A stretch of 51,014 nucleotides of DNA from Sulfuricurvum kujiense DSM 16994 (GCF_000183725.1 NC_014756.1:1-51014); one strand, 5' to 3'. Counted from the first letter of the stretch, positions 17,084 to 26,097 are shown. Notes: generated by a model from the letters alone, not told the origin. Translations and numbers: made by a program.

Positions 17084-17983
17084 ATGAAGCCATTAAAAAT
17101 TTGTATTTCATCAACTTTCTTAGATCTGAAAGAATATCGTGAAAATGCAATCAAAGCGTGTGAAATCTTTAAAGCTCATTCTATTGTGATGGAAATGCTT
17201 TATAGTTCTTATCAATCACCTATAGAAGCTTCGTTAGGCTTAGTTCGAGAAGCGGATATTTATGTTTGTATTCTTGGACAACGTTATGGAAGTGTTAAAG
17301 AAGGTTTCGAAAAATCCATTACTCACTTGGAATACGAAGAAGCTCAAAAACTAGGCAAACCATCTTATTTTTTCCTTGCTACAGAATACTTGGAACGTGA
17401 AACGCAATTACAGAATTTGATCGATGAAATAAGTCAAAAATATGTATATCTTGAAGTATTATCACCACATGAACTATTAATAGGTTTGATGAATACATTG
17501 CGAAATGATTTTTATCAAGAGCTCAAATTGGATAGTAAATATCTTGAAGAACTAGAAAAAAAATATTTACATGACTCTTGGCATGAAATGTCAATGGAGT
17601 TTATCTCTCATTTGAAAACTTCTGAAATTTTGAAAAAATATGAAGAAGATTTTCTTGGTTTGAGTCAGATGCTTGATTACATTCATGAATCTTACGATAG
17701 GTTGGAATCAGATTTATATGATTTACTAGATAAGGTAAATTTGGACAAATCAAAATTAGATCAAATACCTTACTATGAAAATCCACTTATTAATAGGGAT
17801 TGGGCGTATGTAAATATTGGATTTCATAATTGGAAGGCTGCCCTACAAAGAGATTTTTATAACATAAAAGTCAGACTGCTAGAATATGAATGTCAACGTA
17901 ATAATGACCCAGATTTGATTGCTGAGCTTGAAAAAGCTCGACATGATTTGAAGGAAAACATAGCTCTTTGTTATGTGGATTAA
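17084..17983 (+). CDS. DUF4062 domain protein
   Basis: A 299-residue protein. Residues 1 to about 95 fit DUF4062: KICISSTFLDLKEYRENA, then EADIYVCILGQRYGS and THLEYEEAQKLGKPSYFF. DUF4062 is a Rossmann/TIR-like N-terminal domain often attached to NTPases or effectors in defence proteins. Here it is followed by about 190 helical residues with many leucines and a possible coiled coil (YDRLESDLYDLLDKVNLDKS), with no NTPase motif. AAAGGT precedes the ATG. It is the first gene of an AT-rich trio with the HEPN/LprI and nuclease genes. Function unknown; a sensor role is a guess. Confidence 0.72.
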   Translation: MKPLKICISSTFLDLKEYRENAIKACEIFKAHSIVMEMLYSSYQSPIEASLGLVREADIYVCILGQRYGSVKEGFEKSITHLEYEEAQKLGKPSYFFLATEYLERETQLQNLIDEISQKYVYLEVLSPHELLIGLMNTLRNDFYQELKLDSKYLEELEKKYLHDSWHEMSMEFISHLKTSEILKKYEEDFLGLSQMLDYIHESYDRLESDLYDLLDKVNLDKSKLDQIPYYENPLINRDWAYVNIGFHNWKAALQRDFYNIKVRLLEYECQRNNDPDLIAELEKARHDLKENIALCYVD

Positions 17984-17988
17984 ATGAC

Positions 17989-18948
17989 ATGAATAAAAAT
18001 GTAATTGAGTATATTCAAGAAATTAAATCTCGACAACGATTTAAATATATCTATGGTGAATTTCATGGTCGAATCAGTGATATGCGATCAGCTTTTAATG
18101 TATTACCACATAAAGAATTTTTGCGTTATTTTCCCTTGTCACTTGTTGCTCTTCTTGAAACATCTTGCAGAATGCTTATTGCCGAACTTATAGACTCTGG
18201 AGAACCATATATTTCTAGATCTAAAGAGCTTATGGATAAGCAAAAGATAGATTTTGAAGTAATGAAACATCTCTATGGTAAAAAAATAACAATGGGAGAA
18301 TTTATCGCACATAGTGTTGCTATCAATAAATTAGAATCGATTGACAGAATATTTACTACTTTATTAGATAAAAAACTTTTACAAGTATTACCAAGTCATA
18401 TCAATAGATGGAGTGTTGAAGTAGAAAAAAAAGATCCACAACCTATGATACAAAATTCTGTTGAAATGTATACATGTATCAAAGAAATATTTGAAATACG
18501 TCATATCTTAGCCCATGAATCTGCAATGAATATAGAGCTTGAAAATGTGAAAATCGAACAAGCGATTGTATTGTTTGGAGAGTTTTTAGAAGTATTAAAT
18601 GATTATATCCGTGATGTTATGTATCCAGATCAACCTTTAACACAAATGGATATGAATATGAGTGCCTGTGATGATTTAACAAAAACTTTAGATTCAATTG
18701 AAGCTATTGATAGTGAAATCGTTAGGCAAATTTCTGACAAGTGGATTGAGAGATTAGAATACTACAAAAGAGCACATGAATCATGGAAAAAGTATATGGA
18801 AGATAATTCTGAGTTTGAGGCAAGCAGTTTTATAGGTGGAAGTATGTGGACATTGATAAAAGCTTCTTCGGCCAATCGGATAGCTTTGGAACGTGAAAAA
18901 GATTTAAAATTGCTTTTGAACCAATTAGAAGAAAATGATTTTTGCTAA
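17989..18948 (+). CDS. HEPN-like protein with a C-terminal LprI-like segment
   Basis: I choose ATG 17989 (319 residues, MNKNVIEYIQ), five bases after the DUF4062 stop. The helical first part holds EIRHILAHESAM, where R171 and H176 form the RxxxxH motif typical of HEPN ribonucleases. The last about 70 residues (ESWKKYMEDNSEFEASSF, GGSMWTL, ANRIALEREKDL) match the conserved end of the LprI/DUF1311 family (W..Y, FE, GGS, then an R...L helix), normally found in exported lysozyme-inhibitor-like proteins. No signal peptide is present. A HEPN-LprI combination in the cytoplasm is unusual. Role inferred: RNase effector of the trio. Confidence 0.62.
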   Translation: MNKNVIEYIQEIKSRQRFKYIYGEFHGRISDMRSAFNVLPHKEFLRYFPLSLVALLETSCRMLIAELIDSGEPYISRSKELMDKQKIDFEVMKHLYGKKITMGEFIAHSVAINKLESIDRIFTTLLDKKLLQVLPSHINRWSVEVEKKDPQPMIQNSVEMYTCIKEIFEIRHILAHESAMNIELENVKIEQAIVLFGEFLEVLNDYIRDVMYPDQPLTQMDMNMSACDDLTKTLDSIEAIDSEIVRQISDKWIERLEYYKRAHESWKKYMEDNSEFEASSFIGGSMWTLIKASSANRIALEREKDLKLLLNQLEENDFC

Positions 18949-18963
18949 AAAATAGGAGTATTA

Positions 18964-19803
18964 ATGAACTGGAAAGATTATGAACGTGAAATTTTTGAGC
19001 AATTTCAAATCCGTTATCCCTATGCTTCAATTAAACACAATCAAAAAGTTTTAGGTCGAATCTCAAATATAAAGCGGCAAATTGATGTATTGATTGAGGA
19101 TCAGTCTTTGGATGCTTCAATCAGAACAATTGTTGATGCGAAAAGACGCACCTCACCTATAGATATTAATGATATAGAAACATTTATTTCAATGATGGTT
19201 GATGTTGGAGCACATCGAGGAATTCTTGTTTCACCAGTTGGGTATACAAAGGGAGCAATTACAAGAGCACATAATGAAGTGAACCAAGATATTGACCTTG
19301 ACGTATATTCGCTTGAAGAATTACAACTTTTTCAAGGTCAACAAGCTATTCCATATAGCAGGGATTACGGTGTGCTACTATCTGCACCATTTGGATGGGT
19401 TGTTGATGCAACAAAAAGAGAAGGATGTTTGGCTTGTCTGTATCAACGTGGATACGATCTTAATGCTGCTGGTAACGCCAAAGAGTGGATGTATATAAAC
19501 TTTTGGATAAAAGAAACTCCAGAGCAGTGTTTAGAAGATTTACTAAAAATTCAATCAGATGGATGGAAGAACGCAAAATTGAGTTATTTGCAAGGTGTAA
19601 ATAGAACAGATGCTAAAACATTTATTCGACTGGCGGAGGTTCCTGATTATCCAACTCCAGAATATACAGGATTTGTAGAGTTTGAAGAATTTATTTTTTT
19701 TGCGGTTCTTTTTACGCCAATTGAAAACTCAAAACGTAATTTAAGAAAATTACGAGAAGTTATGAGAACTGTTTTACCGTTCAATGTCGGAACAAACATA
19801 TAG
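18964..19803 (+). CDS. PD-(D/E)XK restriction-endonuclease-like protein
   Basis: A 279-residue protein with TAGGAG before its ATG. The N-terminal about 120 residues show an Mrr-like nuclease core: FEQFQIRYPYASI (first acidic helix E), GRISNIKRQIDVLIE (D near 41), IVDAKRR (D58-x-K60), then INDIETFISMMVDVGAHRGILVSPVGYTKGA, the typical glutamine/arginine helix region of this superfamily. The C-terminal half is unassigned. It is 15 bp after the HEPN/LprI gene and closes the trio. Cleaving invading DNA is a reasonable inference from the fold. Confidence 0.75.
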   Translation: MNWKDYEREIFEQFQIRYPYASIKHNQKVLGRISNIKRQIDVLIEDQSLDASIRTIVDAKRRTSPIDINDIETFISMMVDVGAHRGILVSPVGYTKGAITRAHNEVNQDIDLDVYSLEELQLFQGQQAIPYSRDYGVLLSAPFGWVVDATKREGCLACLYQRGYDLNAAGNAKEWMYINFWIKETPEQCLEDLLKIQSDGWKNAKLSYLQGVNRTDAKTFIRLAEVPDYPTPEYTGFVEFEEFIFFAVLFTPIENSKRNLRKLREVMRTVLPFNVGTNI

Positions 19804-19813
19804 ATATCCAAAA

Positions 19814-20392
19814 TTAATTGTAGGTGCAAAGTTGGATATGATTAAGAGTATCAATAAGCGTTGACCTTTTCACCTCAAATGTCCGACACACCGCCGCTTT
19901 AGACATCCCGTTATTTAACGCCTCCAAAATAGCATCCATTTTTTCTTGAGGAATTGCTTTTGGTCGTCCGCCAATACGTCCTCTTTTTCGTGCCGCTGCT
20001 AATCCGGCATTAACACGTTCCTGTATAAGCGAGCGCTCGAACTGTGCCAATGCTCCGAACACATGAAATAATAGTTCGCCTGATGGGCTGGAAGTATCCA
20101 TGCCTTCAGTCAGAGATTTGAATCCGATACCTTTGGCTTTGAGTTGTGAAACGATTTCGATCAAGTGGGGTAGGGAGCGTCCTAATCGATCCAATTTCCA
20201 AACGACCAATACATCTCCCTCTTTGACATACTCCAAAGCTTGAGCTAAACCGATACGATCATCTTTGGATCCGGAAGCCTTGTCTTCGAAAATATGACGC
20301 TCATCAACTCCGGCACTCATCAATGCATCACGTTGAAGATCGGTACTTTGTCGATCACCGTCAGTTGAAACTCGAATATACCCTATTAACAT
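19814..20392 (-). CDS. serine recombinase (resolvase/invertase family)
   Basis: With ATG at 20392 the protein has 192 residues: MLIGYIRVST (catalytic serine near residue 9), DKASGSKDDRIGL, VVWKLDRLGRSLPHLIEIV (the DRLGRS arginine cluster), ALAQFERSLIQERVNAGLAAAR and a C-terminal HTH (GMSKAAVCRTFEVKRSTLIDTL). This is a small Tn3/Hin-type resolvase. No matching full transposase adjoins it; the miniature Tn3 element starts about 200 bp upstream. A candidate crossover site lies directly before the start codon. It may be a leftover of a Tn3 element or act in plasmid multimer resolution. Confidence 0.9.
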   Translation of the reverse strand: MLIGYIRVSTDGDRQSTDLQRDALMSAGVDERHIFEDKASGSKDDRIGLAQALEYVKEGDVLVVWKLDRLGRSLPHLIEIVSQLKAKGIGFKSLTEGMDTSSPSGELLFHVFGALAQFERSLIQERVNAGLAAARKRGRIGGRPKAIPQEKMDAILEALNNGMSKAAVCRTFEVKRSTLIDTLNHIQLCTYN

Positions 20393-20440
20393 GTCGGAAA
20401 ACCTCAAAATTTAGTATCCGACTATTATATCATTCCGACA
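20392..20440. promoter_or_regulatory. candidate res subsite of the orphan resolvase
   Basis: TGTCGGAA (20392-20399) and TTCCGACA (20433-20440) are perfect inverted arms, with another TCCGAC at 20417-20422 between them. The position directly upstream of the resolvase start is where such enzymes bind and autoregulate. The spacing is longer than a classic 28-bp subsite, so it may include two half-overlapping sites. Confidence 0.45.
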
Positions 20441-20594
20441 CTGTTTTTCGCATAGATTATTGCAGTTTTTTTGGCTTTGAAAGCAGGGTATGGAAGCGTG
20501 TACGGAAAACACTAGAATAACAAACATATTTAAATCATTCAGTATTAATAATGCGGATATCCTTATTCATTTTGAAAATCGATCAAAAAATAAT

Positions 20595-21151
20595 GGGTAA
20601 TTCCGTACGAAGGTACGAAAACTCCCATGCTGCTTAAACAAATCTAAAATACTCATTTTCTGCAAATTCCATCTACAGCTTTATATCTATCTCACAAAGT
20701 AGAAAATTCGAATAAATTCTCTAAAGCAGTTTTTTTCGGGAACAATTCGGAGTTTACGGTTGCAACAATTGAAGAGCAGAACATCGCCAATAATTGCAAG
20801 CGCCTTATTCAGAATTCTGTCATTTTATGGAACTATCTTTATATGTCTCAAAAATTAAAAGAATCTTCTATGACAGAGGAAAAAGAGGAGATAATCAAAG
20901 CGATACGGCAAGGTTCGATCATCCATTGGCAGCACATAAATTTTTATGGGGAGTATGATTTTACAAAGCTCAATCGTAAAAATAGCGCATATTTGAAAGA
21001 TATGGACTTTTCTTCTTCGGGCATAGTTTAGTGTGGAAATATTTTTTTAAGCATATGTAGACGATTTATAGAGGTTATTTTTCTTAAAAGATGCAAAATC
21101 AGCTAACTTTAAGCCGTATGGGAGTTTTCGTACCTTCGTACGGAATTACCC
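20595..21151. mobile_element. 557-bp miniature Tn3-family element (TIME/MITE-like)
   Basis: Ends at 20595-20628 and 21118-21151 are perfect 34-bp inverted repeats beginning GGGTAATTCCGTACG; similarity continues inward for about ten more bases with two mismatches. Inside is only the 3' end of a Tn3-type transposase gene. This is a deletion derivative that could be moved in trans by a related transposase, like Tn3-derived miniature elements. The flanking five bases (ATAAT and AAATA) do not form a target duplication. The transposase type differs from both full transposons nearby. Confidence 0.85.
20648..21031 (+). pseudogene. C-terminal relic of a Tn3-family transposase
   Basis: Frame open from the stop at 20645-20647 to TAG at 21029. 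It reads ...FFGNNSEFTVATIEEQ, NCKRLIQNSVILWNYLYMSQ, and HWQHINFYGEYDF, which corresponds to the Tn3 transposase ending (catalytic-domain tail, WNTVYL and [10 protein letters not shown] in the two full copies here). There is no N-terminal or catalytic Asp region. A 62-residue product from ATG 20843 is possible but would have no transposase activity. Confidence 0.8.
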
Positions 21152-21172
21152 AAATACGTATCAGACATAAAT

Positions 21173-21460
21173 ATGCTCATAAATGAAGTTTTCAATGAAG
21201 CGCTAAAAAAGTTAACAGATATACAAGAGATATTAAGCCAGTATGAAAAATCACATCCCGACGAGTATGTCAGTGTTATCTCAAGTTTGGGCGATATATG
21301 GAAAGTATTATATCCTGAGTATTTGATAGAGAATCAGGAAAGTTTGACGTTAGATCAAATACAAACGTGGGGCATGCCCCTCCAGAATAGTATAGGTGTA
21401 ACATTGTCTGAGGTTATACCTGTGACAATGAATTTATTGATGAAAAAAAATGAAGATTAA
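21173..21460 (+). CDS. small hypothetical protein
   Basis: Ninety-five residues starting 22 bp after the right end of the miniature Tn3 element, so its promoter may come from the element or have been replaced by it. The sequence (VFNEALKKLTDIQEILSQYEKSHPDEYVSVISSLGDIWKVLYPE) is helical and acidic, with no recognised domain. No clear Shine-Dalgarno precedes the ATG. It could be the intact 3' portion of a longer gene cut by the element. Following bases 21461-21651 hold no gene that I can see. Confidence 0.45.
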   Translation: MLINEVFNEALKKLTDIQEILSQYEKSHPDEYVSVISSLGDIWKVLYPEYLIENQESLTLDQIQTWGMPLQNSIGVTLSEVIPVTMNLLMKKNED

Positions 21461-21651
21461 ATACCTAACATATCTGTATTGCTTTAAATGGAAGATTTCC
21501 CCTTTGATACACTACCAAGGTTAAGGGATAGGAAAATTCCTATTAGGATAACTTACTAAGACTAATTTGTAAGTAAAATCTGAAACTTTTAAAAATCATT
21601 TGCATTTATGGTTTGTAACTCGTTTTTATTTAACCCAAAATAGGTTATCCT

Positions 21652-21689
21652 GGGGTCGTTTCAGGAAACGGAATATATAGCACGTTAAG
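21652..21689 (+). repeat. left terminal inverted repeat of transposon A
   Basis: 38 bp, GGGGTCGTTTCAGG at the outer end and AGCACGTTAAG at the inner end. The right copy (26060-26097) differs only at the eighth base (T versus C). Confidence 0.92.
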
Positions 21690-21709
21690 AGAATTTTACC
21701 ACTCATAAA

Positions 21710-21747
21710 TCATTTTCTACAGAATTCGGAAAAAATAGCACGCTAAG
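21710..21747 (+). repeat. degenerate second copy of the transposon A end
   Basis: Ends ATAGCACGCTAAG, like the inner half of the true end 58 bp away (ATAGCACGTTAAG), and keeps CAG.A..CGGAA before it, but the outer GGGG is absent. It may be an extra transposase-binding site or a decayed older end. Confidence 0.6.
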
Positions 21748-21756
21748 AAGATTTAC

Positions 21757-21804
21757 AATAACTCTATCGAAGCATTTTGCAATAACTCTATCGAAGCATT
21801 TTGC
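21757..21804. repeat. 24-bp exact tandem duplication
   Basis: The unit AATAACTCTATCGAAGCATT plus TTGC occurs twice without gap. The second copy contains the TAG stop and last codons of the minus-strand gene 21788-22216, so the first copy is a duplicated gene end, consistent with replication slippage. Confidence 0.85.
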
Positions 21805-22216
21805 AATAATATTGCTGCTTAGGATCCTCTCTGTTGCCAATCCAGAACTCCATCCCTTTTAGGTAAAGCACTATATTGTTAAAGGCTATCATCCCATCTA
21901 TTTCAGCTACCATTTTATTTTTCAAATCTACAATGGTTCCGCTTGGGAGATCTATTTTAAACACGGTTTGTTTGAATATCAGCGAATCATCCTGTTCTTT
22001 TGTGATGTGTAGACATTCAATAAAACTTTCATTCCCTTGATTTTCCTTCATCCAATTCAAATAACGATCAAATAGTACGGCATTCATATGCAAAAGTACT
22101 TGTTCGTCAATATCCCATACTTTTACGATGCTGATTTTGATATTGATTAGATCATCACCGTACTCGTATATATTGATATCTGCACATGAATCGTTCATAT
22201 GTGTATTATCTGTCAT
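21788..22216 (-). CDS. hypothetical passenger protein of transposon A
   Basis: 142 residues, acidic, no signal peptide, predicted mostly beta at the start (DINIYEYGDDLINIKISIVKV) followed by mixed structure; no motif I recognise. It lies 5 bp after the XRE-like gene and would be the last gene of a three-gene minus-strand operon with ORF6N and XRE. The 3' end is duplicated in a 24-bp tandem repeat. It could be a partner or immunity protein of the regulator pair, but nothing shows this directly. Confidence 0.55.
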   Translation of the reverse strand: MTDNTHMNDSCADINIYEYGDDLINIKISIVKVWDIDEQVLLHMNAVLFDRYLNWMKENQGNESFIECLHITKEQDDSLIFKQTVFKIDLPSGTIVDLKNKMVAEIDGMIAFNNIVLYLKGMEFWIGNREDPKQQYYCKMLR

Positions 22217-22221
22217 AATAA

Positions 22222-22443
22222 TTATTCAATTGTTATTTTTAATTGTCTGCCAAGAGCAGATACAGCTTTCTCAAGCGTTATCAAGGTCACAGATGTGTTA
22301 TCTAAATCCAGTAGCCGATTGATTACCATACGACTAGTTCCCATCCGTTTGGCCAACTCGGTTCTGGTCATGTTTTGTTCTTTAATTGCCATCTCTAGTT
22401 GTTCGGCAATGACCTGCTTGCAAGGGCTAGAAGAATCATGCAT
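22222..22443 (-). CDS. XRE-family HTH protein, antitoxin-like
   Basis: I choose ATG 22443 (73 residues, MHDSSSPCKQVIAEQLEMAI), which overlaps the ORF6N stop by 8 bp; the longer frame to 22536 runs entirely inside the ORF6N gene. The HTH is NMTRTELAKRMGTSRMVINRLLDLDNTSVTLITLEKAVSALG, a HigA/XRE-type fold ending in a short strand (RQLKITIE). Small XRE proteins with this ending often act as antitoxins or repressors. It is part of the minus-strand passenger operon of transposon A. Confidence 0.75.
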   Translation of the reverse strand: MHDSSSPCKQVIAEQLEMAIKEQNMTRTELAKRMGTSRMVINRLLDLDNTSVTLITLEKAVSALGRQLKITIE

Positions 22444-23005
22444 CTTTCTTGCCTCGTAAAAATCCGATTGATTCGACTTCTTTGGCAGTTCCGATATCAG
22501 ATACCACTTCTTGTAGTTCATCGAATGACTCTTCAATCATAATGATCGCATCCGCAACGGCTGAGAGGCGTTCTTTGCTCCATTGTTTATGATCTTGTAA
22601 ATCTTGTCTAAGTGCATGAATTTCTTTGGCTAAATCAGCATGCTCAAGAGCATAACGACGTATACGTGCAAAGGTACGCATGATCGAGATGGTCACTTCC
22701 GCTGCACGTTGGCTTTTGAGAACAGTCGCGAGCATATAGACACCTTGCTCACTGAAGGCTTTAGGGGCTTGTCGTCGCCCTCCCCAACTTGAGGTCACAT
22801 TTTGTGATCTCAAGATTGCAAATTCTTCTTCACTTAATTGGAAGAAAAAATCATCTGGAAATCGATCACTGTTTCTTGAGACAGCCTGATTAATCTGACG
22901 GGTTTCAACCCCATAGAGTTCAGCTAGATCTGAATCGAGCATTACTTCGCTATTGCGGATGGCGTGTATTTTATCTTTGATGGGTGCAGAGGGTAAAACT
23001 TCCAA
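22436..23005 (-). CDS. ORF6N (KilA-N-associated) domain protein
   Basis: 189 residues. The ORF6N domain occupies about residues 8-95: IHAIRNSEVMLDSDLAELYGVETRQINQAVSRN, then FPDDFFFQLSEEEF, AFSEQGVYMLATVLKS and SIMRTFARIRRY. The family comes from phages, where it is a DNA-binding domain fused to variable effectors. The C-terminal half is a coiled-coil-like helix (DLAKEIHALRQDLQDHKQWS). It overlaps the XRE gene by 8 bp and faces away from tnpA, with both promoters in 23006-23094. A role in host takeover or element maintenance is inferred. Confidence 0.8.
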   Translation of the reverse strand: MEVLPSAPIKDKIHAIRNSEVMLDSDLAELYGVETRQINQAVSRNSDRFPDDFFFQLSEEEFAILRSQNVTSSWGGRRQAPKAFSEQGVYMLATVLKSQRAAEVTISIMRTFARIRRYALEHADLAKEIHALRQDLQDHKQWSKERLSAVADAIIMIEESFDELQEVVSDIGTAKEVESIGFLRGKKDA

Positions 23006-23094
23006 AAAATCTCCAAATAGTATAATAATACTATTGTATCTTTTTAGATACGATATGTAAATCTATTTTTTACATTTTTATAGAAGGAATTGAT

Positions 23095-26064
23095 ATGCCG
23101 CGTCGATCGATCTTATCCGCTTCCGAAAAAGAGAGCCTAATCGCCATTCTTGCATCTGAAGAAGAATTGATCCGGCATTACACCCTGAGCGAAACTGATC
23201 TATCCATTATTCGTCAGCATAGAGGTGCGGCCAATCGGCTTGGCTTCGCTGTACAGCTTTGTTATCTTCGCTATCCCGGAATTCTATTAGGCCCTAAGGA
23301 GGCTCCAAACAATGCGGTTGTAGAGATCGTGTCCCAACAGCTGAAAGTATCTGCTGGTCTATGGGATCAATTTGGAATAAGGGAGCAGACAAGGCGTGAA
23401 TACCTGCTGGAGCTGCAAAATATTTTTGGATATGAGCTCTTCACAATGAGCCATTATCAATCGGAAGTTCAAGCACTAGGCACTATTGCGCTTCAAACTG
23501 ACAAAGGGATTGTGCTAGCAACAGAGTTAGTAGAACATTTACGCCGTAAGTTAATAATCCTACCCTCAATCAACGTGATCGAAAGAATGTGTGCGGAAGC
23601 ACTTACTGTTGCAACCAGACACATTTATTCCACACTCTGCGATCCGTTGAGTAAACAGCAGTATCAACAATTAGACGCATTACTTTTACGAAAGCCCGAA
23701 GGAAAAATGACATGGCTTGGCTGGCTACGTCTTTCCCCTGCAAAACAAAACTCCAAATATATGCTTGAACATATTGAACGTCTAAAAATGCTTCAAGAGA
23801 TCAAATTAGTTGCAGGGATAGAGCGAACCCTTCATCAAAACCGTTTATTGAAAATGGCACGAGAAGGTTCTCAGATGACTCCGGCAGACCTTTCGCGGCT
23901 TGAAACAAGCCGAAAATACGCTACTTTAGTGACTATTGTCATCGAGTTAACAGCAACTATAACCGATGAAATCATCGATCTTCATGACAAAATAATCGGT
24001 ATTCTCTTTAACAATGCCAAAAATAAACATCAAAATCAGTTTCAATCTTCCAGTAAAGCAATAAACGATAAAGTTCGTCTCTACACAAAAATCGGGCAGG
24101 CACTCCTTGATGCGAAGCAAAGCGGGAAGGACCCTTATGCAGCAATTGAAAAAATAATCTCGTGGGATGAGTTTGCAAGTAGCATCGATGAAGCCAACAA
24201 ACTGGCGATGAATGAAGATTTTGATTTTTTGCCTCGTATCGGTGAAAATTATCCGACTCTGCGACGCTATGTTCCCCAATTTTTAAATATTCTTCAACTG
24301 CGTGCTGCACCCGCTGCCGTTGATCTTCTTAGTGGCATTGATATCATTCGAAAACTCTATGCCGACAATAGCCGCAAACTCCCTGCCGAAGTCCCCACTA
24401 CATTTATCAAGCGTCGATGGGGGAAGCTCGTTTTTACAAAAGAAGGTGTTCATCGTATTTACTATGAAATATGTGTTCTGTCTGAACTTAAAAATGCTTT
24501 ACGTTCAGGAGACATTTGGGTACAGGGATCTCGGCAATATAAAGATTTCGATGAGTATTTGATCCCCTCTGAAACGTTTGAACGTTCCATGAAGGAAGGG
24601 ACTCTTGCTTTAAAATACGATACCAACTGTGAAATCTATCTTGAAGATCGACTCTCAACGCTTAATGCACGATTTTTAACTGTGAATGAGATGGCAAAAA
24701 ACAACACACTGCCTGATGCAATCATCGGTCAATCGGGGTTGAAAATAACACCACTGGAAACTATTGTACCTGAGAATGCACAGACATTGATTAATCGTAC
24801 ATCGGCGATGCTGCCGCATATCAAAATAACCGAACTACTGCTGGAGGTAGAAGAGTGGACAGGATTCTCAAACCATTTTACCCATCTCAAAACTGCCGAA
24901 AAGGTCAAAGACAAGCTGATGCTATTGAGTGCCATCTTAGCAGATGCCATAAACCTTGGTTTGGTAAAAATGGCTGAATCATCACAGGGAAATACCTACG
25001 CAAAACTCTCATGGCTGCAAGCTTGGCATATTCGTGATGAAACCTATTCCAGAGCTTTGGCGGAACTGGTTAACTCACAGTTGAAACAGCCTTTTGCTGC
25101 TCATTGGGGCGATGGAACAACCTCTTCATCAGACGGACAACGATTTCGCGCCGGAAGCAAAGCACAAAGCACTGGACATATCAACCCAAAATATGGGAGC
25201 GAACCGGGGCGTCTTTTCTATACCCACATATCCGATCAATATTCACCTTTCAGTTCTAAACTCGTAAATGTCGGCATACGAGATTCAACCTACGTGCTTG
25301 ACGGACTGTTATATCACGAATCTGATCTTCAAATCGAAGAACACTACACCGATACTGCGGGATTTACCGACCATGTATTTGCCATGATGCATCTACTTGG
25401 ATTTCGATTTGCACCAAGAATCAGAGATTTGGCGGATACTAAAATTTATATCCCGTATGCTTCCATTGACTATGATTCTCTTAAGCTACTGATTGGCGGA
25501 ACCATCGGAATTAAAAATATTCAAACACATTGGAATGAAATTCTCCGATTAAGTGCATCCATCAAACAAGGAACGGTTACAGCTTCACTGATGCTTCGCA
25601 AGCTTGCGAGCTATCCTAGACAAAACGGGTTAGCACTCGCCTTAAGAGAATTAGGACGAATCGAGCGATCTCTCTTTATTCTCGATTGGCTCCAAAGTGT
25701 TGAACTGCGCCGCCGAGTAAATGCCGGATTAAATAAGGGTGAAGCCCGAAATGCATTGGCTCGTGCCGTCTTTTTTAATCGTTTAGGTGAAATCCGTGAT
25801 CGAAATTATGAGCAGCAACGGTTTCGTGCCAGCGGTTTGACATTAGTGACTGCCGCGATTGTTCTATGGAATACGGTTTATTTGGAAAGGGCAATTGCTT
25901 CTATGCGTACAAGAGATGACATCGTCGTAGATGATGAATTGTTAAAATATTTGTCGCCACTAGGCTGGGAACATATCAATTTAACAGGCGATTACGTCTG
26001 GAAAAAGAGTTCGAAGATCAAAGATGGCAAATTTAGGCCTTTAAGGGCGGTAAAATTCTCTTAA
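23095..26064 (+). CDS. tnpA: Tn3-family transposase of transposon A
   Basis: A 989-residue DDE transposase. It opens with [17 protein letters not shown] (DNA-binding N-terminus that recognises the 38-bp ends), contains [14 protein letters not shown] (first catalytic Asp, about 670-680), [15 protein letters not shown] (second Asp region) and [11 protein letters not shown] (Glu near 882), and ends with [14 protein letters not shown]. It catalyses replicative transposition. The stop lies 33 bp before the right outer end's inner border region. Together with transposon B's enzyme it is clearly homologous but not a close copy. Confidence 0.95.
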   Translation: MPRRSILSASEKESLIAILASEEELIRHYTLSETDLSIIRQHRGAANRLGFAVQLCYLRYPGILLGPKEAPNNAVVEIVSQQLKVSAGLWDQFGIREQTRREYLLELQNIFGYELFTMSHYQSEVQALGTIALQTDKGIVLATELVEHLRRKLIILPSINVIERMCAEALTVATRHIYSTLCDPLSKQQYQQLDALLLRKPEGKMTWLGWLRLSPAKQNSKYMLEHIERLKMLQEIKLVAGIERTLHQNRLLKMAREGSQMTPADLSRLETSRKYATLVTIVIELTATITDEIIDLHDKIIGILFNNAKNKHQNQFQSSSKAINDKVRLYTKIGQALLDAKQSGKDPYAAIEKIISWDEFASSIDEANKLAMNEDFDFLPRIGENYPTLRRYVPQFLNILQLRAAPAAVDLLSGIDIIRKLYADNSRKLPAEVPTTFIKRRWGKLVFTKEGVHRIYYEICVLSELKNALRSGDIWVQGSRQYKDFDEYLIPSETFERSMKEGTLALKYDTNCEIYLEDRLSTLNARFLTVNEMAKNNTLPDAIIGQSGLKITPLETIVPENAQTLINRTSAMLPHIKITELLLEVEEWTGFSNHFTHLKTAEKVKDKLMLLSAILADAINLGLVKMAESSQGNTYAKLSWLQAWHIRDETYSRALAELVNSQLKQPFAAHWGDGTTSSSDGQRFRAGSKAQSTGHINPKYGSEPGRLFYTHISDQYSPFSSKLVNVGIRDSTYVLDGLLYHESDLQIEEHYTDTAGFTDHVFAMMHLLGFRFAPRIRDLADTKIYIPYASIDYDSLKLLIGGTIGIKNIQTHWNEILRLSASIKQGTVTASLMLRKLASYPRQNGLALALRELGRIERSLFILDWLQSVELRRRVNAGLNKGEARNALARAVFFNRLGEIRDRNYEQQRFRASGLTLVTAAIVLWNTVYLERAIASMRTRDDIVVDDELLKYLSPLGWEHINLTGDYVWKKSSKIKDGKFRPLRAVKFS

Positions 26065-26097
26065 CGTGCTATATATTCCGTTTCCTGAAGCGACCCC
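26060..26097 (-). repeat. right terminal inverted repeat of transposon A
   Basis: Reverse complement of the left end with one mismatch. It overlaps the last codon and stop of tnpA (26060-26064). Its outer border is in codon contact with the antiporter gene: read leftward, the ...SYIAHYWG reading frame continues into the repeat as RFRKRNI and stops at TAG (26069-26071). Confidence 0.92.

Larger units (their letters stand above)
21652..26097. mobile_element. Tn3-family transposon A (4446 bp)
   Basis: Bounded by 38-bp inverted repeats starting GGGGTCG and ending GTTAAG, one mismatch apart, the classic size for this family. It contains a hypothetical gene, an XRE-type regulator, an ORF6N protein and the transposase, but no resolvase or res site that I can identify. 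Flanking five bases (ATCCT and AATAA) differ, so there is no target duplication. The right end cuts a Kef-type antiporter gene. Confidence 0.9.
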
